NCBI GenBank assembly: GCA_023401495.1
Contig: JAEXDU010000231.1
Location: 1-9,322, forward strand
Source of the DNA: Bacillota bacterium
Lineage (GTDB): Bacteria > Bacillota > Clostridia > Oscillospirales > Acutalibacteraceae
Length of the DNA: 9,322 bases
Direction of reading: 5' to 3'
In this document: positions 1 to 5,929 of the stretch, piece after piece
How positions within the stretch are numbered: the stretch's first letter is position 1
Layout: each line of letters starts with the position of its first letter
Translations under genes and position numbers: made by a program
Notes under the pieces: model-generated
Database searches by the model: none
What the model saw: the letters and a program-made list of their open reading frames with translations, nothing else
What the model was told of the DNA's origin: nothing

Positions 1-1
1 T

Positions 2-460
2 GCAGCTACAGCGTATACTGTGGGAACGATGGCAGTAGGTGTAGGATTTTTTGCCACTGGGCAGATTGCTGTTCAAACTGCACCAAAATCTCTTCCAAAG
101 GCAAAGGCAGAGACAAAAGAAAGAACAGCAATAAAAAATCCATCGAAAAAGACTAAAATTTACCGTGCTGGAAGCAGGACTCCTTATAACCTTACCCCTC
201 GCGAAACAGATACAGATGGGTTATCCTTTTCTTTAAATAAACCTAATGGTAAGTATGTTGAAACAACAATTGAAGCAGTCAATGAAACAGGAACTTTAAT
301 TGCAATAAATGATCGTCCAAATCATGTGAGCGTTAGACCTGTCGCTCCAGACACTCTCCGGTCTTGGATGGCAACAAGGGATACTGCTAATTTATCACCA
401 CACCCGTACACAACAACCTTACGTTCAATTGTGTGGGATCCTTTTGGAAGGGGAAATTAA
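2..460 (+). CDS. C-terminal toxin tip of an Rhs protein, cut by the left edge (tip 1)
   Basis: The reading frame is open to the window edge, so the GTG at 20 is unlikely to be the true start and this is the tail of a longer protein. The first residues are hydrophobic and glycine/alanine-rich (AATAYTVGTMAVGVGFFATG), followed by a lysine-rich linker and then a compact domain with YRAGSRTPYNLTPRE, DTDGLSFSL, NHVSVRP and a Trp/Arg segment near the end. I infer that it is the variable toxin tip of an Rhs protein, because an immunity-type gene starts 2 nt after its stop and three Rhs core fragments follow. The toxic activity is not recognised. An early Arg and a GLSFS segment faintly recall ADP-ribosyltransferase folds, but I cannot place R-S-E residues with confidence. 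Confidence is fair for the role and low for the biochemistry. Confidence 0.6.
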   Translation, partial: AATAYTVGTMAVGVGFFATGQIAVQTAPKSLPKAKAETKERTAIKNPSKKTKIYRAGSRTPYNLTPRETDTDGLSFSLNKPNGKYVETTIEAVNETGTLIAINDRPNHVSVRPVAPDTLRSWMATRDTANLSPHPYTTTLRSIVWDPFGRGN

Positions 461-462
461 GA

Positions 463-921
463 ATGACTGAAAAAGAAATGGTATTACTTTCAAAATTAAG
501 ATGGGATGCAGCGTTAAAAGATCAACAGCAGGCATTTAAAGAAATTGTGATTGATAATGCGATAGCCCCCCAAATGCTTGTGCGTCCCATTAGTAAATCT
601 TATTGGGATAATGCCGCCAAAGTTTTAAAAGATATGGGATACGAAAGAGTAAAACATATCACATATGAACTGCTTACTTGGCTTCAAGATTATAATTGGC
701 CAGGTGCAGATACAATTATTGATCTCTTAAAAACTTTTCCCAATCAAGAATTAGTCCCATATTATGAAAAGGCAATTATGGATGCAATCTCTAAGAATGA
801 TGAACTGTGGTTGGACTATTTATCAGTATTTGTTTTTCTAAAAAAAATTACGAAATCGGATTTTATTCATAAGGAATTGTATGATGTAATGAAAAAACAT
901 GAAGACCAGTGGATCGTTTAA
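463..921 (+). CDS. DUF5071-like immunity protein for tip 1
   Basis: This is a 152-residue, cytoplasmic-looking, mostly helical protein with no signal peptide. The central segment ELLTWLQDYNWPGADTI, followed by PNQELVPYYEKAI and a late Asp/Trp segment (NDELWLDYL), matches the pattern I know for DUF5071, where a WLQDxNWP motif is diagnostic. That family is often found as an immunity protein beside polymorphic toxins. The ATG at 463 is preferred over the in-frame GTG at 433 because GGAAGGGGA (446-454) sits 8 nt upstream and because 433 would overlap the toxin by 28 nt. The 2-nt gap to the toxin stop suggests translational coupling. It probably binds and neutralises the toxin domain encoded just upstream. 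That pairing is inferred from position. Confidence 0.75.
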   Translation: MTEKEMVLLSKLRWDAALKDQQQAFKEIVIDNAIAPQMLVRPISKSYWDNAAKVLKDMGYERVKHITYELLTWLQDYNWPGADTIIDLLKTFPNQELVPYYEKAIMDAISKNDELWLDYLSVFVFLKKITKSDFIHKELYDVMKKHEDQWIV

Positions 922-1011
922 TAATTTAAAAATTTCTTAAATGTGAGTTTATAGAGAAATAACATTGTAAAGGAAAGGACACTTGCGTTTTTATTCTTAG
1001 TGCTTAATTAA

Positions 1012-1050
1012 GGCCTTCTGCGTCAAATTAGACAGCAGGAGGCCTTTTCT
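1012..1050 (+). terminator. Rho-independent terminator after tip 1/immunity 1
   Basis: GGCCTTCTGC (1012-1021) pairs with GCAGGAGGCC (1035-1044) with one G-T wobble, extended inward by GTC/GAC, and is followed by TTTTCT. It closes the first toxin-immunity unit. The sequence after it (ATTACAATT at 1051) recurs after the terminator at 3480. Confidence 0.85.
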
Positions 1051-1075
1051 ATTACAATTATAAAGCCCATGCTAG

Positions 1076-1233
1076 GAGCTAGGAACAAGGCTTATTTTAA
1101 ACACTCGCTACTTTCACATTGCCCATACCAGTGAGCAGGCCGACGGCAAACACGTCATGACAAAGGATGCGGCAATGGGGCTGGTGAATTATGTGGGATC
1201 CGGGAAAGTGTTCAGCTAAATACGCCGTATTAG
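1076..1233 (+). pseudogene. Relaxase N-terminal remnant, copy 1
   Basis: A frame open from 1076 reads GTRLILNTRYFHIAHTSEQA, then DGKHVMTKDAAMGLVNYVG, and continues in frame to a TAA at 1217. After the GGA at 1196, shifting the frame by one base gives RESVQLNTPY and then TAG at 1231. A strand RLILNxRYF followed by a helix and a NYVGTRE-type motif is what I know from the N-termini of MobP-type (MobP3-like) conjugative relaxases. The natural reading is therefore a relaxase start broken by a -1 frameshift and cut off after about 50 residues. There is no start codon or ribosome binding site. The same remnant, with the same lesion, lies at 3539-3705. The family assignment is from memory and moderate; the remnant status is clear from the frames. 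Confidence 0.5.
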
Positions 1234-1853
1234 TTTACTCTACTAGAAGCAGAATCGCTGAAACAGCTTCTTATTCCTACGATGACGACAACTGGAAAGA
1301 CCTGCTGACCAGCTATGACGACCAATTCCTCCCCTACGACTAGATTGGCAATCCCCTCGCCTACCGTGACGGCATGAGCTTCACCTGGGCAGGCCGCCAG
1401 CTGACGACCGCCACGGTAAACGGAAAAATCTCCAGCTACACCTATAATAGCGACGGTATTCGTATCAGCAAAACTGTGGACGGCGTCACAACAGATTATC
1501 TGGTGGACGGCAGCACTATTGTGGCACAGAACACCAATTACAACACCATGTGGTTCATGTACGACAGCGACGGCACGAGGCTCAGCTTTACCTACCACGA
1601 CGACGCCTATTACTATTTGAAAAACGCACAGGGTGACGTGACGGGCATTGTTGACAGCGACATGAATGTCGTTGTAGAATACAGCTACGACGCATGGGGC
1701 AAGCTGATTGATACCACCGGCAGCGAGGCCAATTTCATCGGCAAGCTGAATCCTTTCCTGTACCGCGGGTATTACTATGATGCAGAGACTGGGATGTATT
1801 ATCTGGGGAGCAGATATTATGATCCGGTGACAGGCAGATTTTTGAATGCAGAT
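1181..1853 (+). repeat. Rhs-core direct repeat, copy 1
   Basis: This block aligns without any gap to 3653-4325 (constant offset 2472). It includes the last bases of the relaxase remnant, a short linker and the 3' end of an Rhs core. A shorter copy, missing both ends and carrying a 43-nt net deletion, lies at 5478-5910. Similarity stops at the codons for RFLNAD, the usual border between Rhs core and variable tip. Such repeats can serve as homology for exchanging tips. Confidence 0.9.
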
Positions 1854-2453
1854 GAACAAGTTGGTGCAAATCAAGATATACTTGCATACAATTTGTACGC
1901 CTATTGTTCAAATGATCCCATAATTTTTAAGGATTTCGGTGGACAATATAAAGTTTTAAGTGGAAATAGAATTCAGGTTGAAAAAGGCGACACTCTTTGG
2001 GATATCTCTGAAGCACTCACTGGAAAAGGAACTAATTGGGTATTTTTTGGTTATAATGGTAATCTATCGAAGTTGCAAATAGGGCACATATTTAATGCTT
2101 CTAGTTTACCAACTGCTGGTAAACCAAACTCAAAAGAGACTTTATACAATCCTGATGGTACCCCAAAACAGGAACGCTTCTATGGTCCAGATGGTAAGCC
2201 TGTAAGAGATAGAGATTATAACCATGGCGGAGAACATGAATTTCCACACGATCATTTATGGAAAAACGGAAGAAGAGGCCCGGCAATTCCTGTTCCAAAG
2301 TCAACACCATCATCTTCAGATATACGGATGGGTATTGGAATCGGGCTTGGAACGATTGGAGCTGGATATTTAATTTACCGAGGAATTCGAATGATTCCTT
2401 CTCTTGTTCCTCCTCTATGGTGGACTATTCCTGCTAATGTAGCTATTCCTTGA
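1374..2453 (+). CDS. Orphan Rhs fragment with LysM/His-rich toxin tip (tip 2)
   Basis: Residues 1-160 are the end of an Rhs core: YD-repeats, GKLNPFLYRGYYYDAETG, YLGSRYYDPVTGRFLNAD. The tip has three parts. Residues about 192-244 form a LysM-like domain (VEKGDTLWDIS, then LQIGHIFN). Residues about 257-299 form a polar domain with RFYGPDGKPVRDRDYNHGGE and FPHDHLWKNG, whose clustered His/Asp could be catalytic or metal-binding. Residues about 319-355 are hydrophobic. The nuclease-like reading of the His-rich domain is a guess. The core frame continues upstream of this ATG but is broken by TAG at 1341-1343, where the other copy has CAG, and no ribosome binding site is visible. It may therefore be a silent cassette or a truncated product rather than a working toxin. 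A candidate immunity gene follows 34 nt downstream. Confidence 0.7.
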   Translation: MSFTWAGRQLTTATVNGKISSYTYNSDGIRISKTVDGVTTDYLVDGSTIVAQNTNYNTMWFMYDSDGTRLSFTYHDDAYYYLKNAQGDVTGIVDSDMNVVVEYSYDAWGKLIDTTGSEANFIGKLNPFLYRGYYYDAETGMYYLGSRYYDPVTGRFLNADEQVGANQDILAYNLYAYCSNDPIIFKDFGGQYKVLSGNRIQVEKGDTLWDISEALTGKGTNWVFFGYNGNLSKLQIGHIFNASSLPTAGKPNSKETLYNPDGTPKQERFYGPDGKPVRDRDYNHGGEHEFPHDHLWKNGRRGPAIPVPKSTPSSSDIRMGIGIGLGTIGAGYLIYRGIRMIPSLVPPLWWTIPANVAIP

Positions 2454-2487
2454 TTTTTGACGCATTATTGAAAGAAGGTAATTAAAA

Positions 2488-2931
2488 ATGTGGAATGAAA
2501 TTATGTGCCAATGTGATTTAGATAAATTTTTAAGTTCATTTGGCGGGTTTCATGACAGTTGTATCAAGGAATTTAAATACACAAGTGGAGCGTTTGTTGA
2601 TGAGAATTTATCTATGTTTCCCGTGAATAATCAAAGAAGTCTTAAAGTTATTTTCCAGCGTCAAATCAGTAATCCTTCTGTTGTAGAAATAGAGTTTATG
2701 GGGTTGCAGCGATTGAGTATATACCCTATAGATGAAAACAGCACATGTGAAATTCATGATGCAACCATGATTTTAAGTGATAATTGCATGTATTGGTACG
2801 ATTGTGAAAGATTAGCAGAAAAAGATTTAAGTAATTATAAAGGTACTTTAATCTGTGCCTCAAAAGTCCGATGGAGAGTTGCTGAGGGGCATATTGGTCA
2901 GAAAGAAATATATACGGAAAATTCAGATTGA
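2488..2931 (+). CDS. Candidate immunity protein for tip 2
   Basis: This is a soluble 147-residue protein with no signal peptide or membrane segment. The N-terminal half contains FGGFHDSCIKEFKYTSGAF, and the middle alternates beta-strand-like stretches (LKVIFQRQI, VVEIEFMGLQRLSIYP). It ends with a Cys/Trp-containing region (MYWYDCERL, ICASKVRWRV). I recognise the FHDSCIKE pattern as recurring in uncharacterised proteins next to clostridial Rhs tips but cannot name a family. AAGAAGG (2472-2478) lies 9 nt before the ATG. Position directly after tip 2 argues for immunity to that tip. No terminator separates it from the next gene, so the two are probably cotranscribed. Confidence 0.65.
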   Translation: MWNEIMCQCDLDKFLSSFGGFHDSCIKEFKYTSGAFVDENLSMFPVNNQRSLKVIFQRQISNPSVVEIEFMGLQRLSIYPIDENSTCEIHDATMILSDNCMYWYDCERLAEKDLSNYKGTLICASKVRWRVAEGHIGQKEIYTENSD

Positions 2932-2960
2932 CAATTGTCTATTTATTAACTCACAGATAG

Positions 2961-3026
2961 GGCTTGTTTACGCATCCTAATTCAACAAAAACTTATCCGG
3001 GATTTACCAGAGCTACAGTGGACTGA
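2961..3026 (+). pseudogene. Possible last residues of a lost toxin (tip 3)
   Basis: A short frame after TAG at 2958 reads GLFTHPNSTKTYPGFTRATVD and ends with TGA at 3024, 21 nt before the next immunity-like start. A toxin stop just before an immunity gene is the spacing seen elsewhere in this array, so this may be the surviving end of a deleted tip. The piece is too short to prove coding. Confidence 0.25.
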
Positions 3027-3030
3027 TTAA

Positions 3031-3037
3031 AAGGAGG
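3031..3037 (+). promoter_or_regulatory. Strong ribosome binding site that fixes a TTG start
   Basis: AAGGAGG sits 10 nt before TTG at 3048. The downstream frame has no ATG or GTG anywhere, so this site is what identifies TTG as the start codon. Confidence 0.8.
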
Positions 3038-3047
3038 ATACAATTAT

Positions 3048-3452
3048 TTGGATAAAAATATAGAGGAAAAGATAATTTCTGCTTTTATTATAAAGCAGAA
3101 AAAGGAAAGAGCAAAATTTGAGCTTTGGAACGAAAGAAAAAGAGAGCTTTTTATATGGAATATAACCGAACGTAAATATTTTGATCAACAATATGCACAT
3201 AAAATTAATCTTTCTAGTTTCTCCGCAGAAGTTCTTTATCAATTCCTGAAAGAACATGGAGCTCCAGACGATTGTTATCCTCTGTCTATTGATGAAAATT
3301 ATGACGGTATTACTCTTCCTTTAAAACTTGCTCTAGAACATCTGGTTTATGATGGCCCTGTTCTGATTTCCTGCATTCATGGAAAACTGGCTTATTTAGA
3401 GGGGGAGCCTACTATCGGACCTCCGAATCGGTACCTACTGATTCGAAAATAA
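3048..3452 (+). CDS. Orphan immunity-like protein (unit 3), TTG start
   Basis: This is a 134-residue soluble protein beginning with a charged helical segment (DKNIEEKIISAFIIKQKKER). It continues into a mixed domain with YQFLKEHGAPDDCYPLS, DGITLPLKLALEHLVYDGP and a C-terminal LEGEPTIGPPNRYLL. I know no named domain for it, but proteins of this kind occur beside Rhs tips, and its place in the array argues for an immunity function. Unlike its neighbours it has no toxin gene directly upstream, only a possible short remnant ending at 3026. Either it has been left as an orphan by loss of its toxin, or it was carried along with the preceding immunity gene. The TTG start is supported by a strong upstream AAGGAGG and by the absence of internal ATG codons. 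Confidence 0.65.
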   Translation: MDKNIEEKIISAFIIKQKKERAKFELWNERKRELFIWNITERKYFDQQYAHKINLSSFSAEVLYQFLKEHGAPDDCYPLSIDENYDGITLPLKLALEHLVYDGPVLISCIHGKLAYLEGEPTIGPPNRYLLIRK

Positions 3453-3479
3453 CCAGCATTATTAAAACATTTGATAAAA

Positions 3480-3515
3480 GCCTTCCGCATTAAACGAGAT
3501 TGCGGAAGGCTTTTT
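3480..3515 (+). terminator. Rho-independent terminator after unit 3
   Basis: GCCTTCCGCA (3480-3489) pairs perfectly with TGCGGAAGGC (3501-3510), followed by TTTTT. It resembles the terminator at 1012 in its GCCTTC...GGC stem and is likewise followed by ATTACAATT (3517), so it appears to belong to the repeated unit. Confidence 0.9.
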
Positions 3516-3538
3516 CATTACAATTTGAATTGAAAAAG

Positions 3539-3705
3539 ATGACTCTCTCGTCTGAAGTAAGACTCATTTTGAATACCCGCTATTTCCACATTGCCCGCGC
3601 GGATAAGCGGGTCGATGAAAAATATATCACGACTAAAGATGCCGCTACTAGACTGGTAAATTATGTGGGATCCAGGAAAGCGTTCAGCTAAATACGCCGT
3701 ATTAG
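3539..3705 (+). pseudogene. Relaxase N-terminal remnant, copy 2
   Basis: From ATG at 3539 the frame reads MTLSSEVRLILNTRYFHIAR, then ADKRVDEKYITTKDAATRLV and NYVGS, ending at TAA 3689. As in copy 1, the sequence GGATCC follows the NYVG codons, and a shift of one base restores ESVQLNTPY before TAG at 3703. An earlier in-frame TTG at 3500 lies inside the terminator hairpin and is not a credible start. This copy keeps a start codon, unlike copy 1, but only a weak ribosome binding site, and it can encode at most 50 residues. That is far too short for a working relaxase. It overlaps the start assigned to the following Rhs frame in another reading frame. Confidence 0.5.
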
Positions 3706-4325
3706 CTTACTCTACTAGAAGCAGAATCGCTGAAACAGCTTCTTATTCCTACGATGACGACAACTGGAAAGACCTGCTGACCAGCTATGACGACCAATTC
3801 CTCACCTACGACCAGATCGGCAATCCCCTCGCCTACCGCGATGGCATGAGCTTTACTTGGGCGGGCCGCCAGCTGACGACCGCCACTGTCAACGGAAAAA
3901 CTTCCAGCTATACCTATAATCAGGAAGGCATCCGTATCAGCAAGACTGTGGATGGTACCTTAACTGATTATCTGGTGGATGGCAGCACCATTGTTGCGCA
4001 GAACACCAATTACAACACCATGTGGTTTATGTATGACAGCGATGGCACCAGAGTCGGCTTTACGTACCACGACGACGCCTATTACTATTTGAAAAACGCG
4101 CAGGGTGACGTGACGGGCATTATTGACAGCGACATGAATGTCGTTGTAGAATACAGCTATAACGCATGGGGCAAGCTGATTGATACCACCGGCAGCGAGG
4201 CCAATTTCATCGGCAAGCTGAATCCTTTCCTGTACCGCGGGTATTACTATGATGCGGAAACGGGGCTGTATTATCTGGGCAGCAGATACTATGATCCGCA
4301 GACTAGTAGGTTTTTGAATGCGGAC
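3653..4325 (+). repeat. Rhs-core direct repeat, copy 2
   Basis: This block is colinear with 1181-1853 with no gaps. By hand count, the first 193 bases are about 95% identical to copy 1. It ends at the same RFLNAD codons, beyond which tips 2 and 4 are unrelated. This copy has the undamaged CAG (3813-3815) where copy 1 has TAG. Confidence 0.9.
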
Positions 4326-4919
4326 GGTGATATTTCTATTGGAGAAGATTTGACTGCTGCTAATTTATATTTGTACTGTGGAAATAATCCTGTAACAAGA
4401 GTGGATAGCGATGGTCTCATCTGGGAAAAGTTATCGTCCTTGGGTCAGGCAATTTGGAATATTCGAGAGAACAATTTAAGAGCTGCTGAAAAAATCCAGA
4501 TTGAATCAGCAATTAAATATGCAAATATGTACGCTACCAAGTTTGGAGAAAATAATGATTTCAGCTGGGAAATGTACTTTTATGCATTTTTATATGGAGA
4601 TTCTTTAGCTGCTAATTATGCTTTCGGAATTAGTGGTGGAATCAAGGCTCAGGGATGGATACGACGGTCTACAATGAATCAGGTAGGAAATCGATTTGGG
4701 CAAAAAGGTCGGACTGCATTTGGTAATGCATTAGCAAAAGGTATTGTCGGAAAAGAAGGTAGCGGAATTAAAAGATTAGCGCCTGGAACTAAAGTGGCTG
4801 GAAAAGTATATCAATATGAACTAAAAGTGAAAGCAGATTATGGAGATTGGAGAATATATGGAAATATAGATGATAAAGGCCAAATTATTTTTGAATTGTT
4901 CGAGAAGGCATTGCACTAA
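3663..4919 (+). CDS. Orphan Rhs core fragment with toxin tip 4
   Basis: The open frame has three parts. Residues 1 to about 21 are an out-of-frame reading of the relaxase remnant and are probably not meaningful. Residues about 22-221 are Rhs core (SYSYDDDNWKDLLTSYD, YDQIGNPL, YRGYYYDAETG, RYYDPQTSRFLNAD). Residues 222-418 are a unique tip. The end of the tip carries GIKRLAPGTKVAGKVYQYEL, DYGDWRIYGNIDDKGQIIF and a final ELFEKALH. A compact strand-rich C-terminus of this kind, ending in His, recalls small RNase toxins of the BECR (barnase/EndoU/colicin/RelE) type, but I regard that as a guess. No convincing ribosome binding site precedes 3663; the ATG at 3846 is the first start inside true core sequence. 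It may be a silent donor cassette for a full-length rhs gene. Confidence 0.7.
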   Translation: MWDPGKRSAKYAVLAYSTRSRIAETASYSYDDDNWKDLLTSYDDQFLTYDQIGNPLAYRDGMSFTWAGRQLTTATVNGKTSSYTYNQEGIRISKTVDGTLTDYLVDGSTIVAQNTNYNTMWFMYDSDGTRVGFTYHDDAYYYLKNAQGDVTGIIDSDMNVVVEYSYNAWGKLIDTTGSEANFIGKLNPFLYRGYYYDAETGLYYLGSRYYDPQTSRFLNADGDISIGEDLTAANLYLYCGNNPVTRVDSDGLIWEKLSSLGQAIWNIRENNLRAAEKIQIESAIKYANMYATKFGENNDFSWEMYFYAFLYGDSLAANYAFGISGGIKAQGWIRRSTMNQVGNRFGQKGRTAFGNALAKGIVGKEGSGIKRLAPGTKVAGKVYQYELKVKADYGDWRIYGNIDDKGQIIFELFEKALH

Positions 4920-4936
4920 TAAGAGAGGACTAAAAT

Positions 4937-5263
4937 ATGGATACCAAAGAATTGAAAAGCTGGGTAATTAATAATAATATTGAGGAGGAAATCTACAAAT
5001 ATTTTAATCAGGAGTTCGCTTCATACCAGACAGAATATGCAGAGGAATTTCATCAACAATTTCCGAATTATGATGAAAATTTATTAGTTCCTAAATTTTA
5101 TAAGGCGGCTTTGACTCTTATATCATGGGCAGAAGCAGAACAAGAATGTATCATCGTATTCTTAAGATTTTATTATGAAAATAAATATGCTGGGGAATAC
5201 AAACTTGTATATTCTTTGGAAGGAGAAATGATTGATGATTACTTTGTGATTGATTATAAATAA
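4937..5263 (+). CDS. Candidate immunity protein for tip 4
   Basis: This is an acidic 108-residue soluble protein starting DTKELKSWVINNNIEEEIYK. It has a helical first half rich in Glu/Gln/Tyr and a second half with alternating strands (CIIVFLRFYYENK, EYKLVYSLEGEMIDDYFVI). I do not recognise the family. GAGAGG (4923-4928) lies 8 nt before the ATG, and the toxin stop is only 17 nt upstream, so the pair was probably cotranslated in its original setting. Small size and acidic character fit a protein that masks a basic nuclease-like toxin, but that is inference from position and composition. Confidence 0.65.
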   Translation: MDTKELKSWVINNNIEEEIYKYFNQEFASYQTEYAEEFHQQFPNYDENLLVPKFYKAALTLISWAEAEQECIIVFLRFYYENKYAGEYKLVYSLEGEMIDDYFVIDYK

Positions 5264-5329
5264 ATCATTGTTTTCTTTGCACCCATCTGAAAAAAGTTTT
5301 TTACTATTGAAACGATTCATAAAATATAT

Positions 5330-5370
5330 AAAAAGAAACAGCACTGCTTATAGCAGTGCTGTTTCTTTTT
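5330..5370 (+). terminator. Long perfect hairpin terminator after unit 4
   Basis: A 19-bp perfect stem (5330-5348 with 5352-5370) has a 3-nt loop TAT. The right arm ends in TTTCTTTTT and the left arm begins AAAAAGAAA, so it could terminate transcripts from either strand. It differs in sequence from the two GGCCTTC-type terminators, so unit 4 brought its own. Confidence 0.9.
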
Positions 5371-5477
5371 ATGATTTCCTTATTAAAGTTTAAAGGGGGC
5401 CGATATCCATACCAGATCAGCTCCATTTACGAGGGATAGAATCACTGGAACAGTTTCCCGATTTCTGAAATCATGAT
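5371..5477 (+). other. Degenerate junction before Rhs fragment 3
   Basis: There is no gene here. The segment AGAATCACTGGAACAGTTTC (5438-5457) resembles AGAATCGCTGAAACAGCTTC in the linker of the other two copies (1250 and 3722), so the repeat once extended this far. The relaxase-derived sequence found before copies 1 and 2 is not visible here. Confidence 0.45.
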
Positions 5478-5922
5478 ATCTGCTGACCAGCTATGACGTC
5501 GCGACGGCATGAGCTTTACCTGGGCGAGCCGCTAGCTGACGACCACCACTGTCAACGGAAAAATCTCCAGCTACACCTATAATCAGGACGGTATCCACAC
5601 CAGCAAGACCGTGGACGTTACGCTCACCGATTATCTGGTAGACGGCAGCACCATTGTTGCGCAAAGAATCGGATATGATACCCTGTGGTTTATGTATGAC
5701 AGTGACGGCACCAGAGTCGGCTTTGCCTACCACAACGGCGCCTATTACTACATGAAGAACGCGCAGGGCGATGTGACCGGCATTGTTGACAGCAACCTGA
5801 ATGTCGTTGTAGAATACAGCTATGACGCATGGGGCAAGCTGATTGATACCACCGGCAGTGAAGCCAATTTCATCGGCAAGCTGAATCCCTTCCCGTACTG
5901 TGGGTATTACTTTTTAACTTGA
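5478..5922 (+). pseudogene. Damaged Rhs core fragment, copy 3, toxin tip lost
   Basis: This segment is homologous to the Rhs core of the other two copies but has several lesions. After the codons for LTSYD, 45 bases present in copy 2 are replaced by GT, a net loss of 43 nt that breaks the frame. The codon matching CAG in GRQLT is TAG at 5533-5535. The 3' end stops inside the conserved YRGYYYDAETG motif, reading YCGYYFLT and then TGA at 5920. A frame from GTG 5611 (MDVTLTDYLVDG onward) remains open for 103 codons but is unlikely to be a functional protein. The tip that should follow RFLNAD is absent, and the next gene starts 7 nt after the stop. Its DNA is more diverged from copies 1 and 2 than they are from each other. 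Confidence 0.8.
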
Positions 5923-5929
5923 GGTTTTT

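Noticed and set aside
1230..1874. Long minus-strand reading frame of 214 codons
   Set aside because: It is the antisense of the repetitive Rhs core, which often stays open because of its codon bias. A shorter one appears opposite copy 3 (5491-5733).
3500..3538. TTG at 3500 as the start of the relaxase-like frame
   Set aside because: It lies inside the terminator hairpin; ATG 3539 is the only sensible start, and the gene is broken anyway.
1341..5535. TAG codons at Gln positions in Rhs copies 1 (1341) and 3 (5533), as if TAG were read as glutamine
   Set aside because: The oxidoreductase at 7500-8612 uses TAG as a normal stop just before the next gene, and the undamaged copy uses CAG. Two C-to-T nonsense mutations in decaying fragments are simpler.
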